This document shows, piece after piece, positions 45,734 through 58,195 of a stretch of 60,123 nt of DNA. Under the pieces are notes generated by a model that had not been told where the DNA came from, did no database searches, and was given only the letters and a program-made list of their open reading frames with translations. The translations under genes were made by a program, and so were the position numbers. The stretch is from Haplomitrium mnioides (lineage: Eukaryota > Marchantiophyta > Haplomitriopsida > Calobryales): contig JBNGIS010019475.1 of NCBI GenBank assembly GCA_049999725.1, forward strand, positions 1 to 60,123, in the 5' to 3' direction. Position 1 is the stretch's first letter, and every line of letters begins with the position of its first letter.

Positions 45734-45969
45734 ACCACCTTCACATCGCTAGTGAATGCCAATCGAGTTAAACTTTACTATGTGTGATTTTAATTTTGGT
45801 CTTATCATTGCTATCAAGTTTTTATAGTTTCTATGTCTTTTTTTTTTTTTTGCTTTCGAATATCTATTCTGCCTATTTCAACATGTCATTTCCCCACTCC
45901 TCTACCTTCTCATTCCTATTTGTAAAGTTAAACTTTCGCATTGAGCGCTCAAGCTTAAACCGGAGAATT
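45734..45969 (+). other. E integrase end, stop and purine tract
   Basis: The integrase frame finishes here as FTSLVNANRVKLYYV and TGA (45786-45788). A T-rich stretch follows. AAACCGGAGAATT just before 45970 is a weak purine tract. Confidence 0.65.
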
Positions 45970-46705
45970 TGTTACGGCAGAAGGTTGGGAAGAAATATGC
46001 AATAGAAGAAGCATAGTAAACATGAAAAGAAAGCTAATTTGATCTACATCATAGCATTTTCAATGTAAATGGCTCTACATCAAAGCATCTTCAATGGAAT
46101 GAGATCTCCATCAAAGAATTTTTAATTAAACTAGGTCTACATTGACGTGTCATCAAATCGTCAATATCTTCGACAAACAAAACAATAGGAATGTTTTTAT
46201 AATGATTAGATTTGTTCTACTAGAAATTATGCTTTAGTATAGATTTCAATCAATGTTTAGACTGTATGTATGGGCCAAGTGCAAATCAACTCTGTTCAAG
46301 AGACCAACCAACCATTAAGAATTTCCAGAGAAGTGGTTGATCAAAATATGGCGAGCAATTTCCAAAAAGGGTTATGGGATGATTTTATGCATTTCTTTCT
46401 TGTAGGTCTATTTAGTAGTCTGTTTGAATGTTTGTAATTAAGAAGTAAAATTGAGCAAGCACATGTGGAGCACAAAAGAAGATCCAGAAGTCAGATTCAT
46501 AAATATCGTAGAATTGGTCAATGAAAGGTATCTGTTAGTAGAAATTAGATGAAAATAGGTGATGCTTGACAAGGAGGATGGTGAGAAATTGATGAAGAAA
46601 ATCTAAGGATGCTTAAATGGGCACTCTAGTGGGAAAATTTTATTTTCTAAGAATTGAACATAGCTAGGGAGAGTGTGAGCTAGAATCATCTAGATCATCT
46701 TGGGG

Positions 46706-48071
46706 GATCGAGAAAATGAGTATGATCACAATGTGGAGAATCAAAAAAACTTGCAAAAAGGTATCATGGAGTATGTGAGGATGGTGACAATGGAATGAGA
46801 CCACTCTTGTTGGACTAATAGAGGAAGACAAGATGAAAACATGCCAAGATCCTAGTGAAGATCCAAAGGTTTATACCTCTATGTTGTTGAAGCATGAGAT
46901 GTGCCGCAAATCAGAATATGTCTTATGGTTATGTGATATTGATAGATGTAAAGAAGAAGTGACACTACAAAACCAAAAAAGAGAGCCCCTAAAGTGTGTG
47001 ATAGAGAAGTTGTTGTGATGGGTCTATTCAAAAAGAAAAATGAATTGACCTCATGTACAGTTTCCATGGAGGGTTTGGGTTTTGACATTCTACTTCAAGG
47101 ATTTTGGAGATATTTTGATGGTTAAGCTCCAAACTTGAACTCTGGTTAGTAAATATTATATATGTGTTTTGGAAACTTCATACATGGGTTTGTTTGTTAT
47201 TCCTATTTTATTGGTGATCAAAACTCTTATGGGAGATAGCATCTACATTCTATGTTGTATTATTTAGTTAACTATTGTGAGGTTGAGGCAAGAAACAAAA
47301 GCCCAACATCAAGAAAATGGGGTTGTTCCCCTTTACTATTTATTCAATGTTAGTGTCCAGAGCATAAGAAAAGGGACTATGTCCGATAAAAAGAAGTCTA
47401 GCTCTGTATTATATAATACTTCCCATATGTGTTTGTAAGTGTTTTTTTTTTTTGGATCGTAGGGATTCTAGCCAAAGTTGCACAAACTAAGTTATTAAAC
47501 ACTGGCTTTGTTTTGTTGGCCTTGGTTAGTTGAGCATAAGTTGGCTATTAAATTCATGAGAGCATAGACCATTGTGTCCCCAGAATGTGTATCGCCTTAT
47601 GAGTAAAGAGTTCATACTTGCCCAACTTGGTGTTACTGACTATATATTCTTGTTCCTCGTGTCCCAATCCTACCATCAAAAGATACATCACATAATCTCA
47701 CATGTATATACTTACCCTTCATGTTATCTCCTCCCCAAAATTCTTAAACTGGAAACATCATTGAGGCTTGTTCCTGCCTCATGTTTGGGTTCTCATGTTC
47801 CTCAAATGTGGTACGAGGTAATGCTCTTAACAATTGTTGATTTCTTCCTTATCAATTGTTGAAATTTGCTAGTTTTTGGATGTCTTATTGTGATCATTGC
47901 TTTTAGCTAGTTTTATTGTTTGACGTCATTGATCTTGGGTAGTTAACCAACTCTAATTCTTCCCTTCTACAATTTTTGGACATATTTCTTCAGATATGAT
48001 TCCTTTACCCCTCTTGCAGCTCTCACTCCACATAGGTTCTTGCTGTATTTGATCGGTCCCCTTGCCATTCT
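46706..48071. other. LTR segment absent from the left E LTR
   Basis: AT-rich DNA with no recognised gene; a 61-codon frame (46833-47018) resembles nothing I know. ATC occurs at both borders (GGGGGATCGAG and TTATCCTTTGG), and the left LTR reads GGAGATCCTTTGG. This fits a deletion between short matches in the left copy. Confidence 0.6.
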
Positions 48072-48762
48072 TCTTTATCCTTTGGTCCCAAAACCTTTTT
48101 GACCCAGTTCACAACCACTGGTCTAAACCATTAACCCTAGGTCCTTCTTTTCACATGGTCTGTTCTTGCCGCTTGACGTCATCTTCCACTAGGAAGTTAG
48201 ATCGTTACTCTCGACTACCTATACCTCTAACATCATTCTGACAATCCTCTAACCCGATTGTTGACCCGCTGCCTTGTCTTTAGTGCTCAACAAGTTAGAG
48301 TAGGTTGATCTTGCAGACTGATCCTCCTCTTTAATCGTTGGTCCTATATCTAACCGGTAGTATAAAGCCACCCGACATTGTTTTCCAAGGGGAAATCTGA
48401 GCATCATTTATGAGAAACCCATATGCCATATTCCTTACCCAAAGAATCTTAAGGACTCTTGGACTTACTGTTAAGAACCCGCTCTAATCTTTCAGACTCA
48501 CCGTTAAAACCCGCTCATGTCTTTTGGTCGCATTTTCCAGATTCTAATCAAAGCTATCAAACTTACCATCTAGTGTTTGATTAGTGGCATTGGACCTTGC
48601 CCCACAATACTTATTCGGACTTGTAGTAGAACACGCCCCACTTTGTTGGAATAACCTTGAACTAGATCCTTGCATCAATGATCCAAACACTATTTTTACA
48701 ATCCTTGTGTCCATCTTTAAACATCTCTAGTCGCAACATTCCTATATCGACTCCACTCCTAG

Positions 48763-48767
48763 CCATT
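48763..48767. other. left target-site duplication of F, CCATT
   Basis: CCATT precedes TGTCAGC, and CCATT recurs at 58510-58514. The left E LTR shows the uninterrupted site (GTCATTCTCCC). Confidence 0.85.
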
Positions 48768-50699
48768 TGTCAGCTCTGCCACAAGGGTGCTATGCTGAAA
48801 AAACAACCCCACGTCGCTGCAGGCGCCAAAATAAAGGTTTATGGGACACTTGTTGTAAGAGGGACCAACGCTTTGTTGATTTGAGTGCTTTAGAAGGGTG
48901 CTGGACTGGTTTTGGTTCAGGCTCATGGACTCCTCCTTGCTTTCCTATTCACTTGCAAACTGGTCCAGGTCTAGATCAGAGTTTTGAGAGGCCAAAAATG
49001 AGCTTTTACTATGCTTTATTCTTGCTCACCCCTAGGTGGAGGTGGTTGGTCTTTGGAGTACATGAATACAGGTCTAATCCCTCCTTGGGACCAGGTCCAA
49101 ATCTGTGATTATAGAGTTCCAATAACCGAAATCTGCCCCTAGCCCTTGCTCTTCCTCTCTCCTATGCTGAAATTTACTACCAAAAAATAGAACTTTGAAT
49201 CTATGCTAATCAATGGCAGCCTACTTTCTCTAGCACTGTTTTGAATTTTTTCACATGCCCTTCCTAACCCTATTACAGAATTCAGAATATCTACACGCTG
49301 AAACTACACACCCAAAAACCAGAGGACCAAAAAGAACCCTTGGTACAGCGTTACCAATTCCTGAAATCCGGAATTCCTTCATCTTGATGACCTCTTTTCC
49401 GGTCAGTGCTGCCCTTGGATTATCGGTGGCTGGAGGTCCTCCTTTGATCGTTCTGGTCCTTCTTGTTTCCCCCATGAACTGCTCCTTTGTTGATTTCAGT
49501 CATTGGTATTCAGATCGGTTGGCTCCTCTACCTCCTACAAACCCAAAATTCTTGTCAGTTGCCTTTGATTACTGGCTGCCCCATTTCTCTTACCACCACC
49601 AATTGCTCACACACCCATTCAGTCAAGAAAGTTTATCTTCTGCCCCACCTAAGGTGTATCTTCTGACTCGCTCACCGAAGAGGTGCTCCTCTTGAACACT
49701 GGTTGCACCCAACTCCATCTTGCTGCCCGATTTTACCTCCTTACTCTTCTCTTGGGAGCATACCCCACCATGACTCTTCATGCCCCCACAAAATATCACC
49801 AGATTGAACCCTTGGCCTAGATTGCCCCAGCAAATCCTTTACTCGGCAACTCTTGAGCTCACCCTCCTTGGCTCTATAGGGGGGATCTTTCCTAGTTGTC
49901 CTCCCAAGCAAGGTATAGGCCTGAAATATCACAAGTATAGCTGCTGAAGAAGTGGAATTGTGCACAAGAAGAATTTGAGGAGTGAGTCTCCTTCCCAACC
50001 AAAGCCCTCTACTCGTCCATTGAAAGTAACTGTGAGAGCATAATTCCTGACAGAAGGTCAGAAACGGCTTAAGGAAGGTCTCTTCTGAGCAGTGGAGTGA
50101 GAAGGAAATGGTAAAAGCTTCAGCTTTGTGTATAATGAGTGTAAAGTTGCAAAAATATAAGGATTAGAAGAAATGGCTAAGAAGAGAAAGTTGAGTAATA
50201 AGGAAGTTGAAGTGATTTATTTTTAGAAAATAAAATTTGTGTAAAACTAATCTAATTGTTGAGGGCCAAGGCTAGCCCCTATCTACTGCTATTCTAGTGT
50301 TGATAAACAGCTTGCCCAAGAGCTAGGTGAAGTGCATCAGAGGACAAGTTGCCCTTTGTGCCCTGAACTAGGTCCGTCAAAGGGCAGAATGGTAAGCAGG
50401 TGGCCTTAGACCCCCTAGGGGGATGTCTCTCGAAAGAAGAAGGGAGGAAGAGGTTTTTATACATGTGTAGGTTCATTTGGTAAGGCTTATGGGATAAGTG
50501 GAAGCCTGATGATGAACATTGTGTGATGCCCCTCGCGAGGAAGAAATGTGGAGAGCGATTTCTAAAGGGAGGATCGAGGTGCAAGAAGATTCCTTCCCTG
50601 TGATTTGTCTGATTGAGGAGATTTGTAGAAGGGAAAGATTCTCTTCTCTACAAGGCTGCGTCAAATTGCCTGCTATGCCTGATGAAAGGTTAATGATTC
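48768..50699. other. F left part, no gene recognised
   Basis: Some frames are long (such as 49255-49695 on plus) but none resembles a family I know. GC is a little higher than in the surroundings. It starts TGTCAGC like the B LTR, and its style of sequence recalls a large LTR, but no second copy is in the window. Confidence 0.4.
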
Positions 50700-51509
50700 G
50701 AACGACGATTGGATCTATACATGAATGGAAAAATGAAGGGTGAATGCTGGGATCCGATCCCTGCAAGCTATCGCGAATTCGATGAAGGCTGTGATTGATT
50801 TGAAAGGAGATGTTGTGAAGGCCCTCCCTGTTGTGAGAATTGATCGAAAGAGGCTGCGAAGGAGAGTCTTTGTCTGGAGGAGAATACTTGTTGGACATTG
50901 GAAGAGGAAGGAATGTTGTAACAATCGGATGAAGAAGAAGGCAAGAATTGATGGAAAGGAAATGAATGAATGCTGCAAAAAATTGAATAAGGCTGTATGG
51001 GAAATTCGAATGTCCGACTGTGCTGCGAAATTGAATGCTGCGCTGGAATCTCAAATGACAAAGAATGAAGGGCGACTTGATTTGAATGAAGGATTTGAAA
51101 TTGAAGAAATTGAAATCGAAGGATGAAGGAAAAGGAGGATCGATTGATCGACTTGCTATGAAGACTCCCTTCCTGCAAAATCAAATGTGGCTAAATCGAA
51201 GAACGGAAATTGTTACCTTAATCGAATGTTGGTCTGCTGCTGATTTAAGTGAAGGAATTGATTCGAAAGGAATCAAATGAATGTTGCGCCTAGCTGGAAA
51301 TTGAAGAAATGGAATTGAAATGGAGAAGAGCTTTACGGATGGAAGTAAAGAATGGTCGTGCGCAAGAGCTTGATGTGGGAAATATTGAGCAAAAATTGAT
51401 CAAATCAATGACGAAGTGATTGGCAATGAAATTCTAATGTGCGAACTATTTGAATCGGAAAGAATTAAAATTTTTAAGGGAATGAGAACGAATTGGAAGC
51501 GAGCAGAAG
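50700..51509 (+). other. purine-rich stretch with open frame 50740-51126
   Basis: The plus strand is rich in GAA, GGA and AATTGAA words. The frame reads as a very basic and acidic low-complexity protein (KRLRRRVFVWRRIL; EGFEIEEIEIEG). Base composition alone can produce such a frame, so I do not call a gene. Confidence 0.4.
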
Positions 51510-53119
51510 GAGGGTCCGAAAGGAGTCCGTGGTCCGAAGAAGGCGTCGGAAACTCGCCTTCCTATGTGAGCAACCCCAGTTAATAAGGTTCCGATTTGGG
51601 TTACGATATGGGGAGCCCTGGTTAGGAAGGTTCAGTTCTGAAGAGTTCGATGGAAGGATGATTGGTGAAATAGCAATGAAGCGAAACAATGATATATGAA
51701 ACGGTGACTTATCAGTGTTTTGCGTAACAAGGAAAATGCGAGCAAGGAGAGAAGTTAAATGGCAAATTAGTGATTTATTGTGGTTTCGGTGTGGAAGTCA
51801 AACTGAAATTTCGAAAGTTCGAAAGGGCGAAATGACTACTTGGAGGAATTCGAAAAGTTCAAATTGAAGGGAGAAGAAACAGAAGAGTTAGTGAAAGTTC
51901 AAAAATTAGTATAAGAACAATTGTTAGTAATTCGTTCTTATGGTGAGCAAAGTCTGTGTAAGTTACTGAAAGAGTGTTATTTAGCTTAAGAACAACTTGT
52001 GAGTTGCTAGTTCTTATTGTAAACATTGTGTGAAAAAGTTAGCGTGTAGAGAAGCAAGTTAGTTGATTTGGAACTGTTAGGACTGTTATTGTCAGTTAAG
52101 CATGACAGAGGGTATAAACCTGTTGGCGAGCTCCTATTCTGTGGACTTGTCTCATTGTACAGGTGTGCTTCAAGTAAAAATTATGCGATTCTTGTCTGTG
52201 AGGTCCCCTGCTCAGGTTGTTAATTGTAGATTCAGAAGGAGCAGTTTGAGGAAGGAACAAGGATTTGCAGTTAGAGTTGGTTGGTGAATGTTTTGCAGGT
52301 TTGCAATTGAAGAAATCAATCAGATAGCATTAGAGGAGTGCATGTCAGGAGTTGCTTGAGTGTGTCATGTTGGTGGGCTTGGGTTCTGAGTTCCAGGTTG
52401 TAAATTTGTGGGAGGTTTAGTGACAAATCAATTCTGCTTTAAGTTTTGTTTTGTTCTATATGTGTTAAATCTTAAGGAGAGAACCTTTTGTGATCAATCA
52501 GTCAGTGGATACTGGTTAGTAGGTTGCTCAGATTTGTGTGGTGTCTAAGGACTAGGTGGACATTTCACAAGCAAACAAAGTAGTGGGTGGTTGGAGGAAT
52601 AGCAATTGGATATGAGATCAGGAGGGTCGTTCCATAGCTAAGTTCTCAGTATCAAGCTCTAGGATATATTGGGTTGGAGTGGCTTGAATATCTAGTTTGA
52701 GGGAAGTGAGGTGGTGTAATGAAGGTAGGCGGTGGAGTGTTGGTTTGAGAGTTTCAAGCAAGTTGGGTAACTGGTTGCTTGTGAATTTCTCTGATGCAGC
52801 TCGAGTTTTAAATCAGCTTGTACATCAGCTTTCTTATCCTAGAAGTGTCAGTCATATAGCTTGAGTAATTCTTGGCTTTGGTTCTATTATAGTGAGTAGT
52901 AGTAGTAGTTTATGTGTTTGGTTTAGTGAAGTAAAGGTTGTCGGGCCTAGAGTGAAGAGAGGTCCATCTCTAAACTGATAAAGTGCAGTTTTAGAACTCT
53001 TTAAAGAATCTGGAAAGTTGGTAAAAGTGGATTACAAGCAGATTTCTATATATATCTTGCATGGTTTGATCTCGGGTTGTTCTTTTCGGGGTTGGAGTGC
53101 CACTGTTGTGCTACGACAG
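51510..53119 (+). repeat. left arm of a 1.6-kb inverted duplication
   Basis: Pairs with 53902-55556 in reverse. Landmarks are GGTTACGATATGG, GTGAGGTCCCCTGCTC, AAGGAACAAGGATTTG, ATCTTGCATGGTTTGATCTC and GTGCTACGACA. A comparison over about 180 bp (52102-52287) gave roughly 84% identity by eye. Confidence 0.85.
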
Positions 53120-53901
53120 TAACCTCCCTGGCCAAAGCTCCCTGCACAAAACCATGCTCGCCCTGTCCCTCGTCTGTTCCCAGTGCTTCGCTCCTCTGTT
53201 TGCTTCCCAACCCGATGGAAAAAAAACATCAACAAAAAGATCCCTACAATGAACCCCCCTCGAAGGGTATACCCTCCCAAGAGAAAGGTAGTGGGAACCC
53301 AATTAAAGGCTCTTGACCCTTTTTTTTCTTGGCGCCCTACTCCGCAGCCAGTGTTAGGCCCTAAAAGCAATTACTGCCAACCCTTCTGATCCTTAAAGTT
53401 GAAAGCACTTGATTTTTTGGAAAGTTTCAAAATGCCACGGCCCATACCCTTTAATGTATTTTACCATTTTTTCCTTGGCGCCCTACTTATTGGGTCCTAA
53501 AACTAGTTACAGCCAACAAATGTCACTTGTCTTTTTGGGGCTCTTGTCTTTCTTGGTAAAACTCCTTTAGCTAGTTTCAAATAGCACCTTTATTGCCATT
53601 TGACACTTTTTGGTGGATTCCCGTTAGTGCCCCTTTGGCCTTTCTATTTTTTCCCCTTCTAGATTTAGTTAGGGTCTCATTTGCTTTTTATACTTTTTAT
53701 AAGTGCAACTCCTTGTTTGCCGCTTGTGAGAGTTGTTGAGCCCCAAGAATTGAATAAGCTAAATTATAACTGCCAATCATAGAATCTAGTATCAGAAGTC
53801 TTCTAGGTGAATGAGAAGGAAGAGACACGCAGACAGCTTTGGTTAGAGGTTCCTAACTCAGTGGTACAAATCCAACTTACTTTAATCCCTGTTTGTCCCT
53901 T
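53120..53901. other. spacer between the inverted arms
   Basis: 782 bp. CTTGGCGCCCTACT occurs at about 53328 and 53475, each followed by CCTAAAA and TACTGCCAAC or TACAGCCAAC, a diverged tandem copy of about 147 bp. TAGTATCAGAAGTC at about 53788 resembles an initiator-Met primer site, so part of an LTR border may survive here. Confidence 0.6.
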
Positions 53902-55556
53902 TTGTCGTAGCACAGCAGTGGCACTCTAGCCCCAAAAAGAGCAACCAGAGATCGAACCACGCAAGATCTATATACAAATCTGCTCTTAAATTGATTTTTC
54001 AAACTTTCCATATTCTTTAAAGAGTTCTGAAACTGCACTCTATCAGTTTAGAGATGGACCACTCTCTTTCTCTAGGTCTGACAACCCTCTCTCCACAAAA
54101 CCATACATAAACTCTTCTAACTACTCAACATACTACAACAATAGCCAAGAATCACCCAAATTGCATGACTGACATCTTTAGGATAAGAAAACTAATGTAC
54201 ATGCTGATTTTAAACTTGAGCTGTATCAGAGATGTTCCTAAACAACCAGTTACCCAACTTGCTTGAAACTCTCAAACCAACACTCCAGTGCCTACCTTCA
54301 TCACACCACTTTGCTTCCCTCAAACTAGATACTCAAGCCACTCCAACCCAATATATCCAAGAGCTTGATGCTGAGAACTCAGCTATGGAACGATCCTCTT
54401 GATCTCACATCCAACTGCTGTTCCTCCAACCACCCACTACTCTGTTTGTTTGTGAAATGCCCACCTATTCCATAGGCACATACAATCTTGATCACTCCTT
54501 GCTCTATTGCAACCCACCAACTAGTACCCACTAATTGGAAAATCACATAATGTTCTCTCCTTAAAAATTTAAAACATTAATACACACACATAGAATAGAA
54601 CAGAACTCAGAGCAGAATTGACTTGCCACTAAACCTCCCATAGATTACAACATGGAACTCAGAACCCAGACCTACCAACAAAAAACACTCAGGTACCTCC
54701 TAACATGCACTTCTCTAATGCAATCTGTCTAATTTCTTCAATTGAACACCTGCAGAACATTCACCAACCAACTCTAACTTCAAATCCTTGTTCCTTCATC
54801 ATACTGCTCTTTCTGAATCTGCAATTAACAACAAGAGCAGGGGACCTCACATACAAGAATCTCATGAATTTTACTTGAAGCACCAATGTACATTGAGACA
54901 ACCCAGCAGAACAGGAACTCACCAACAGGCTTGTACCCCCTGTCTTGCTCAACTAACAAGTAACAACTCAAAAACACTAACTTACTTCTCTTCCTAAGCT
55001 AACTCTTTCTCACTAGGCTTCCAATAAGAACTAACAACTCATAATGAGTTCTTAAACTTAACAACTCCCTTTCACTAACCTACACTAACTTCGCTCACAA
55101 TAAGAACTAATTACTAACATTTGTTCTTATGCTAATTTTTGAACTTTCACTAACTCTCTTCATTTCCTCTCTTTTCGATTTCGAACTTTTCAAATTCCAT
55201 CAAGTATTTGTTTCACCCTTTTCGAACTTTTGAACTTTCAGTTCGACTTCCACAATCAACACCAAAACCATGATAAAGTGCCGCTTCGCTCTTCAAACTC
55301 CACTTCGTAGTTGTTCTTCCTCAAAATCCTCAATCACGCAAAATACTAACAAGTTACCGGTTTGTTTATGACCATTTCACCAATCACTGTTTCGCCTTTC
55401 CAATTCGTCGCTTACGATCCATCGGACACCTCGGAACGAATCCCTTTTAACCGAGGATTCCACTTCGTAACCCTACTCGAAACCCTCTTAACCGGGGCTC
55501 CCTACCACGCATACCCATACTGACACGCATCGGATCCCACGGATCCCCACTTCGGA
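53902..55556 (-). repeat. right arm of the 1.6-kb inverted duplication
   Basis: Reverse-complement partner of 51510-53119. A 60-codon frame (54952-54761, minus) matches 52102-52287 in the left arm at about 44 of 60 residues. That follows from DNA similarity and does not prove coding. Confidence 0.85.
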
Positions 55557-55611
55557 ACTCATGTCAAGAATGGCATTTCATATTCAAGGGGAGATTAGCC
55601 ACAGTGCAAAT

Positions 55612-56010
55612 GGACCTTTAGTCCCAAGCGGCTCAAAAACTTAGATTGGGCCTTATGTCTCTCACGGTCTGAATTCTGAGGTTGGACCTTTTGTCCCTCA
55701 TGATGTGCACTATAAAAATGGACCTTTAGTCCACAAAGACCTCAATTTGGGAAAAGGACCTTCTGTCCTCTATGGCCAACAAATGAAAAGACCTTTTGTC
55801 CATAAAAGGCCACTACCAATCTAGAAAGGACTTGTAGTCCTCATGTCGAAAAGACAATGCCAAATGATGGAAAAGAAGTTGCACAATACCATTCAAGAAC
55901 CTTTAGTTAAGCCAACAAATTTGTTGAGCACGCAACATTTCAAAGGACCTTTAGTCCCACATACATACAAGTTGCATGAGCAACACCATAGTGGTCCTTT
56001 TGTCCCTTAT
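55612..56010 (+). repeat. coding repeat for GP(L/F)VP peptides in copia pol
   Basis: The word GGACCTTTAGTCC or GGACCTTTTGTCC recurs about ten times (first at 55612, last near 55993). Nearly all copies share one frame, giving GPLVP, GPYVS, GPFVP, GPLVH, GPSVL, RPFVH, GLVVL, GPLVP, GPFVP at intervals of about 10-25 residues. That frame runs directly into the RT frame at 55843, with two stops before it. The bases GGAC and GTCC are also mutual reverse complements. Confidence 0.75.
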
Positions 56011-57270
56011 CATCAAAGTATGCCACATGAAAATATGAAGTTGGCAAAGCATTCTACTAATGCATCTGGATCACCAACCGATCAATCAAGAACACAAATG
56101 GCAGTTCAAGTCTTGAGATCGATATATGGACTCAAACAAAGTTGCAAAATTTGGTACTAGAGATTCAAATAAAAAATGATGGCACTAAATTTTACAAATG
56201 ATAGCATTGCTACATGCCTATTCATGAAACACCAAGACTCTGAATATGTCATAGTTGCACTTTATATAGACGACATAAATATTTTTGGCACAAAAATTCT
56301 AGCAGCCAACACAATTGCCAAACTGAAAGACATATTCGAAATGCGAGACATCGGAGAACCAGATTTCTATCTCGACATTTAGTTTGAGCATCTACCTAAT
56401 GGAATTTTGATCCACCAATCCACATACACGGCCAAGATCCTCAAACAATTCAATATGGATAATACTCATCCGACGAGCACTCCCATGGAAATGAGATCTT
56501 CGGACCCAACAAAAGACATGTTTGGAAAACGAAAGGAACATGAACAAACTCTAGGATCAAAAAAACCGTACCTTTCGGCAATCAGAGCTCTCATATACCT
56601 TGCAAATCAAACTAGACCAGACATATCTTTTGCAGTGAACCTACTCGCAAGGCACAACTCCTAGCCTACCATTCACTACTGGAATGGACTCAAACACATT
56701 TTCAGATACCTAAAAGGTACAAAAGATATGGGACTCTTCTTCCCTAAAAATGCACCAAATGACATTGTTGGTTATGCCGACGTTGGATATTTATCTGATC
56801 CTGATGACGCAAAGTCTCAAACATGATACATCTTCTTTAAAAGAACCACCGCTATCTCATGGAAAAGCACTAAACAGACCATTACAACTACCTTGACTAA
56901 CCATGCAGAAATCATAGCACTCTATGAGGCTAGTAGAGAATGCATTTGGCTTCGACAACTCATTGATCAATTCAACATCAATACTGGCCAACCTCTACTT
57001 CAATTCTCTACAATAATATGCGAGGACAATCGACCATGTGTCGACCAAATTGCTCAAGGATTTATCAAGGGCGACAGAATTAAACCCATTGCCCCTAAAT
57101 TCTTCTACACCCTTGAGCAACACGATGACAAAATAAATGTTCAATGGATAGCAAGCAAGGATAACAGAGCAGATATCTTCATCAAACCCCTTCCACCTGC
57201 TCTACACATAGCACATACTCAAGGGCTTGGTTTAAGAAGATTATCTAAACTACACCAAAAAAACAAATAA
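55843..57270 (+). pseudogene. copia reverse transcriptase C-terminus and RNase H
   Basis: After the GPxVP stretch the frame reads LRSIYGLKQSCKIWY and a stop. Next come CLFMKHQDSEYVIVALYIDD (YIDD active site, about 56262-56273), FEMRDIGEPDFYLDI, a stop, GILIHQSTYTAKILKQFNMD and SAIRALIYLANQTRPDISFA. RNase H follows: YLKGTKDMGLFF, IVGYADVGYLSDPDDAKSQT, NHAEIIALYEASRECIWLRQ, ICEDNRPCVDQIAQG, NVQWIASKDNRADIFIKPLP. The N-terminal half of RT, integrase, protease and gag are missing. There are at least five stops. These enzymes would copy the copia RNA. Confidence 0.9.
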
Positions 57271-57621
57271 TGATTGTTTATACTATTTTTCTGACCTTTA
57301 GTCATGAAGATCAAAGCTTGCAAATTCAGTCATTTCTTTTTGAAACTATCTAATTTGTCTGAAATGTCATACATGTCATTCATCATGACATGAGCATATT
57401 ACATTTGAAGCTGACATCATTTTTCAGCATTTGAGGCTGACATCATTTTTAGATAGATCTCTAAGATATAAGTACAAATGATGCAATAACACCACGCAAC
57501 AACACCCCATACTAGCTTTACTATCAAAGCAAAATTTTGACACTTTATTATTTACACACACACTCCACACACTATATTATGTTTCATACCTATGAACTAT
57601 GTGGTGGCACTCTTTCGCTTG

Positions 57622-57846
57622 AAAGAAAATGGGAGGGTTTTAATAAGACCACACATAAATAGGATTTCAAATAGGACTTACATATCAAATAGTCCTAGAA
57701 TGGTTGATTACTAGAAGAAGAATCAACCAAGAAGGAGTGTTATAGGGACATATATATATACCCTATGTAAGTTAGATTACCATCTATTAGTCCATTCATT
57801 CATCTGGAGACTCCCGAGTGTATGTGTGCATCGCTCATGCCATAAC
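57622..57846 (+). repeat. copia purine tract and candidate 3' LTR
   Basis: AAAGAAAATGGGAGGG (57622-57637) is a clear polypurine tract after the pol stop. The next 210 bases have a TATA run (ATATATATATACCC, about 57751) and end CATAACA. The expected TG start is mutated or uncertain, and no 5' copy was found. Confidence 0.55.
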
Positions 57847-58195
57847 AATTATAATATTTTAAATATTAAACTAAATTAAAATAAGAATGGATCAAAACAA
57901 TGAGAATAGAGTTTTTTTTATACCAGGACTATTGTATAGGGGAAGTAAGGTCCTCAAATAATAATATAATATAATATAATAATGACTTTAATTAGAATAA
58001 AATCCAAAATAAAAAAACTCCTCTTAGACAACGTGAATAGAGCACCTTTTTGAACTTCCACAATAATAAGGACACTACTAAAATGCTAAATTTACAGAGC
58101 ACACACATAAAAAAACAAAGAAAAATAGAGTATGTAGGGTCGAGAGCTTACAAAACATGGCATATACAATAGGGGAAATGTAATAGGGCTGCGTA
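57847..58195. other. AT-rich DNA, nothing recognised
   Basis: Contains an (ATAAT)n-like microsatellite at about 57956-57985. Confidence 0.4.

Larger units (their letters stand above)
45970..48767 (+). repeat. E 3' LTR, first part
   Basis: Begins TGTTACGGCAGAAGG. It aligns with the left LTR to about 46705 and again from about 48072. The middle 1.37 kb has no counterpart at left. It continues at 58515 beyond F. Confidence 0.85.

Noticed and set aside
49255-49695. 146-codon plus frame in F
   Set aside because: No recognisable motif, and higher local GC makes long frames more likely. Left unannotated as a gene.
50473-51184. Minus-strand frames of 193 and 138 codons, Ser/Phe-rich
   Set aside because: Complement of the purine-rich strand, where GAA/GGA words give TTC/TCC codons and few stops. 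Composition artefact.
52102-54952. 60-codon frame conserved in both arms of the inverted duplication
   Set aside because: DNA identity of the arms (about 84%) explains it. Nothing shows constraint on the protein.
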